Assembly: GCA_011046295.1 (NCBI GenBank)
Contig: DSAV01000002.1
Location: forward strand, 1-7,056
Direction of reading: 5' to 3'
DNA length: 7,056 nt
From: Deltaproteobacteria bacterium
GTDB taxonomy: Bacteria; Desulfobacterota; Syntrophia; Syntrophales; Smithellaceae
In this document: in pieces, positions 6,795 through 7,056 of the stretch
How positions within the stretch are numbered: the first letter of the stretch is position 1
Layout: each line of letters opens with the position of its first letter
The notes under the pieces: model-generated
Database searches by the model: none
What the model was told of the DNA's origin: nothing
The model's input: only the letters and a program-made list of their open reading frames with translations
Made by a program: the position numbers and the translations under genes

Positions 6795-6938
6795 TTACTT
6801 ATCAACAAAATTAGTCAGCAGAAGAAATTCAGGCAAGGCTGCTGTTGTATTTTCGGCTCTTGCCGTCCGGCGCATTTTCGCTTTTTTTGTCTTTAAAAGT
6901 CCCTTCCACAATAAATGCGCGAATATTTTAAAATACCT
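6795..6938 (-). pseudogene. Possible 3' remnant of a gene cut by the element at the right edge
   Basis: On the minus strand an open frame of about 48 codons ends at TAA 6795-6797, 54 bases before the GT2 start. It reads YFKIFAHLLWKGLLKTKKAK and then a polar tail ending NFVDK. The aromatic and basic amphipathic pattern resembles the tail of a glycosyltransferase. The same frame meets a TGA inside the direct-repeat region just upstream, so if it was real, its 5' part has been replaced. I do not recognise the family, and the stretch could be non-coding. The plus-strand ORF at 6721-6954 has no support. Confidence 0.35.
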
Positions 6939-6966
6939 GTTGCCTCATAAATAAATGTTACCGAAG
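6939..6966. repeat. Direct repeat, copy 1
   Basis: The unit starts GTTGCCTCATAA and ends ATGTTACCGAAG, with four bases between. The second copy at 6987-7013 shares both 12-base blocks exactly and differs only in the middle. Confidence 0.8.
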
Positions 6967-6986
6967 GAATAGCATTTTAAGGAAAC

Positions 6987-7013
6987 GTTGCCTCATAAAA
7001 GATGTTACCGAAG
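6987..7013. repeat. Direct repeat, copy 2
   Basis: The same two 12-base blocks as copy 1 are separated by three bases instead of four. The copies start 48 bases apart, with 20 bases between them. Confidence 0.8.
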
Positions 7014-7056
7014 CCGGGTGATCTTTTTGAGCTTCATTTCTATGATGTTTCTTAAC

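Larger units (their letters stand above)
6938..7056. mobile_element. Possible insertion-sequence end (multiple terminal repeats), running off the window
   Basis: The right edge starts with TG at 6938 and holds two near-identical ~28-base direct repeats, with no coding frame crossing them. IS21-family elements begin with TG and carry several short repeats near each end, so such an element is one reading. No transposase is visible in the window and the other end is absent. A non-mobile repeated regulatory site is the alternative. Confidence 0.3.

Noticed and set aside
6939..7013. Start of a CRISPR array
   Set aside because: Only two copies are seen, they differ in length and in the middle, and the 20-base interval is too short for a usual spacer.

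Overview
This window looks like part of a surface-polysaccharide locus (O-antigen, LPS outer core or capsule type) from a bacterium of moderate, slightly AT-rich composition. The gene set is two or three glycosyltransferases, an FkbM-type methyltransferase and several membrane acyltransferases of the acyltransferase-3 family. That set, with a WaaG-like GT4 enzyme, suggests a Gram-negative organism. I cannot name a genus from sequence alone. I saw no RNA gene and no CRISPR array.

Layout from the right edge, following the main (minus-strand) direction of transcription. Positions ~6938-7056 carry a two-copy direct repeat that may be the end of an insertion sequence. It abuts a short 3' remnant of a gene (6795-6938). 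Next come a GT2 glycosyltransferase (5871-6740), a GT-A-like protein of uncertain function (4885-5859), and two acyltransferases called here B' (3772-4821) and A' (2720-3736). These four genes are closely spaced and probably form one operon. A GT4 glycosyltransferase (1442-2596) then runs the opposite way, converging on A' and diverging from an FkbM methyltransferase (570-1325, minus).

The left 500 bases are the main surprise. They are a diverged second copy of the B'/A' junction. An apparently intact N-terminus of an A-type acyltransferase (1-217, running off the window) is preceded by a broken, frameshifted C-terminal stub of a B-type acyltransferase (250-~512). The order, strand and short B-to-A gap match those at 3504-~4020. 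A two-gene acyltransferase unit therefore appears to have been duplicated. The left B copy decayed, and the FkbM and GT4 genes now lie between the copies.

The comparison also exposes a likely start-codon anomaly in A'. The codon homologous to the ATG of the left copy is ATA (3734-3736), and the only usual start nearby is a GTG that would remove the conserved N-terminal acyltransferase motif. Functionally, the GTs would build or extend a glycan, the acyltransferases would O-acylate it in the membrane, and the FkbM enzyme would O-methylate a sugar. These roles are inferred from families, and the specific glycan cannot be read from the sequence.
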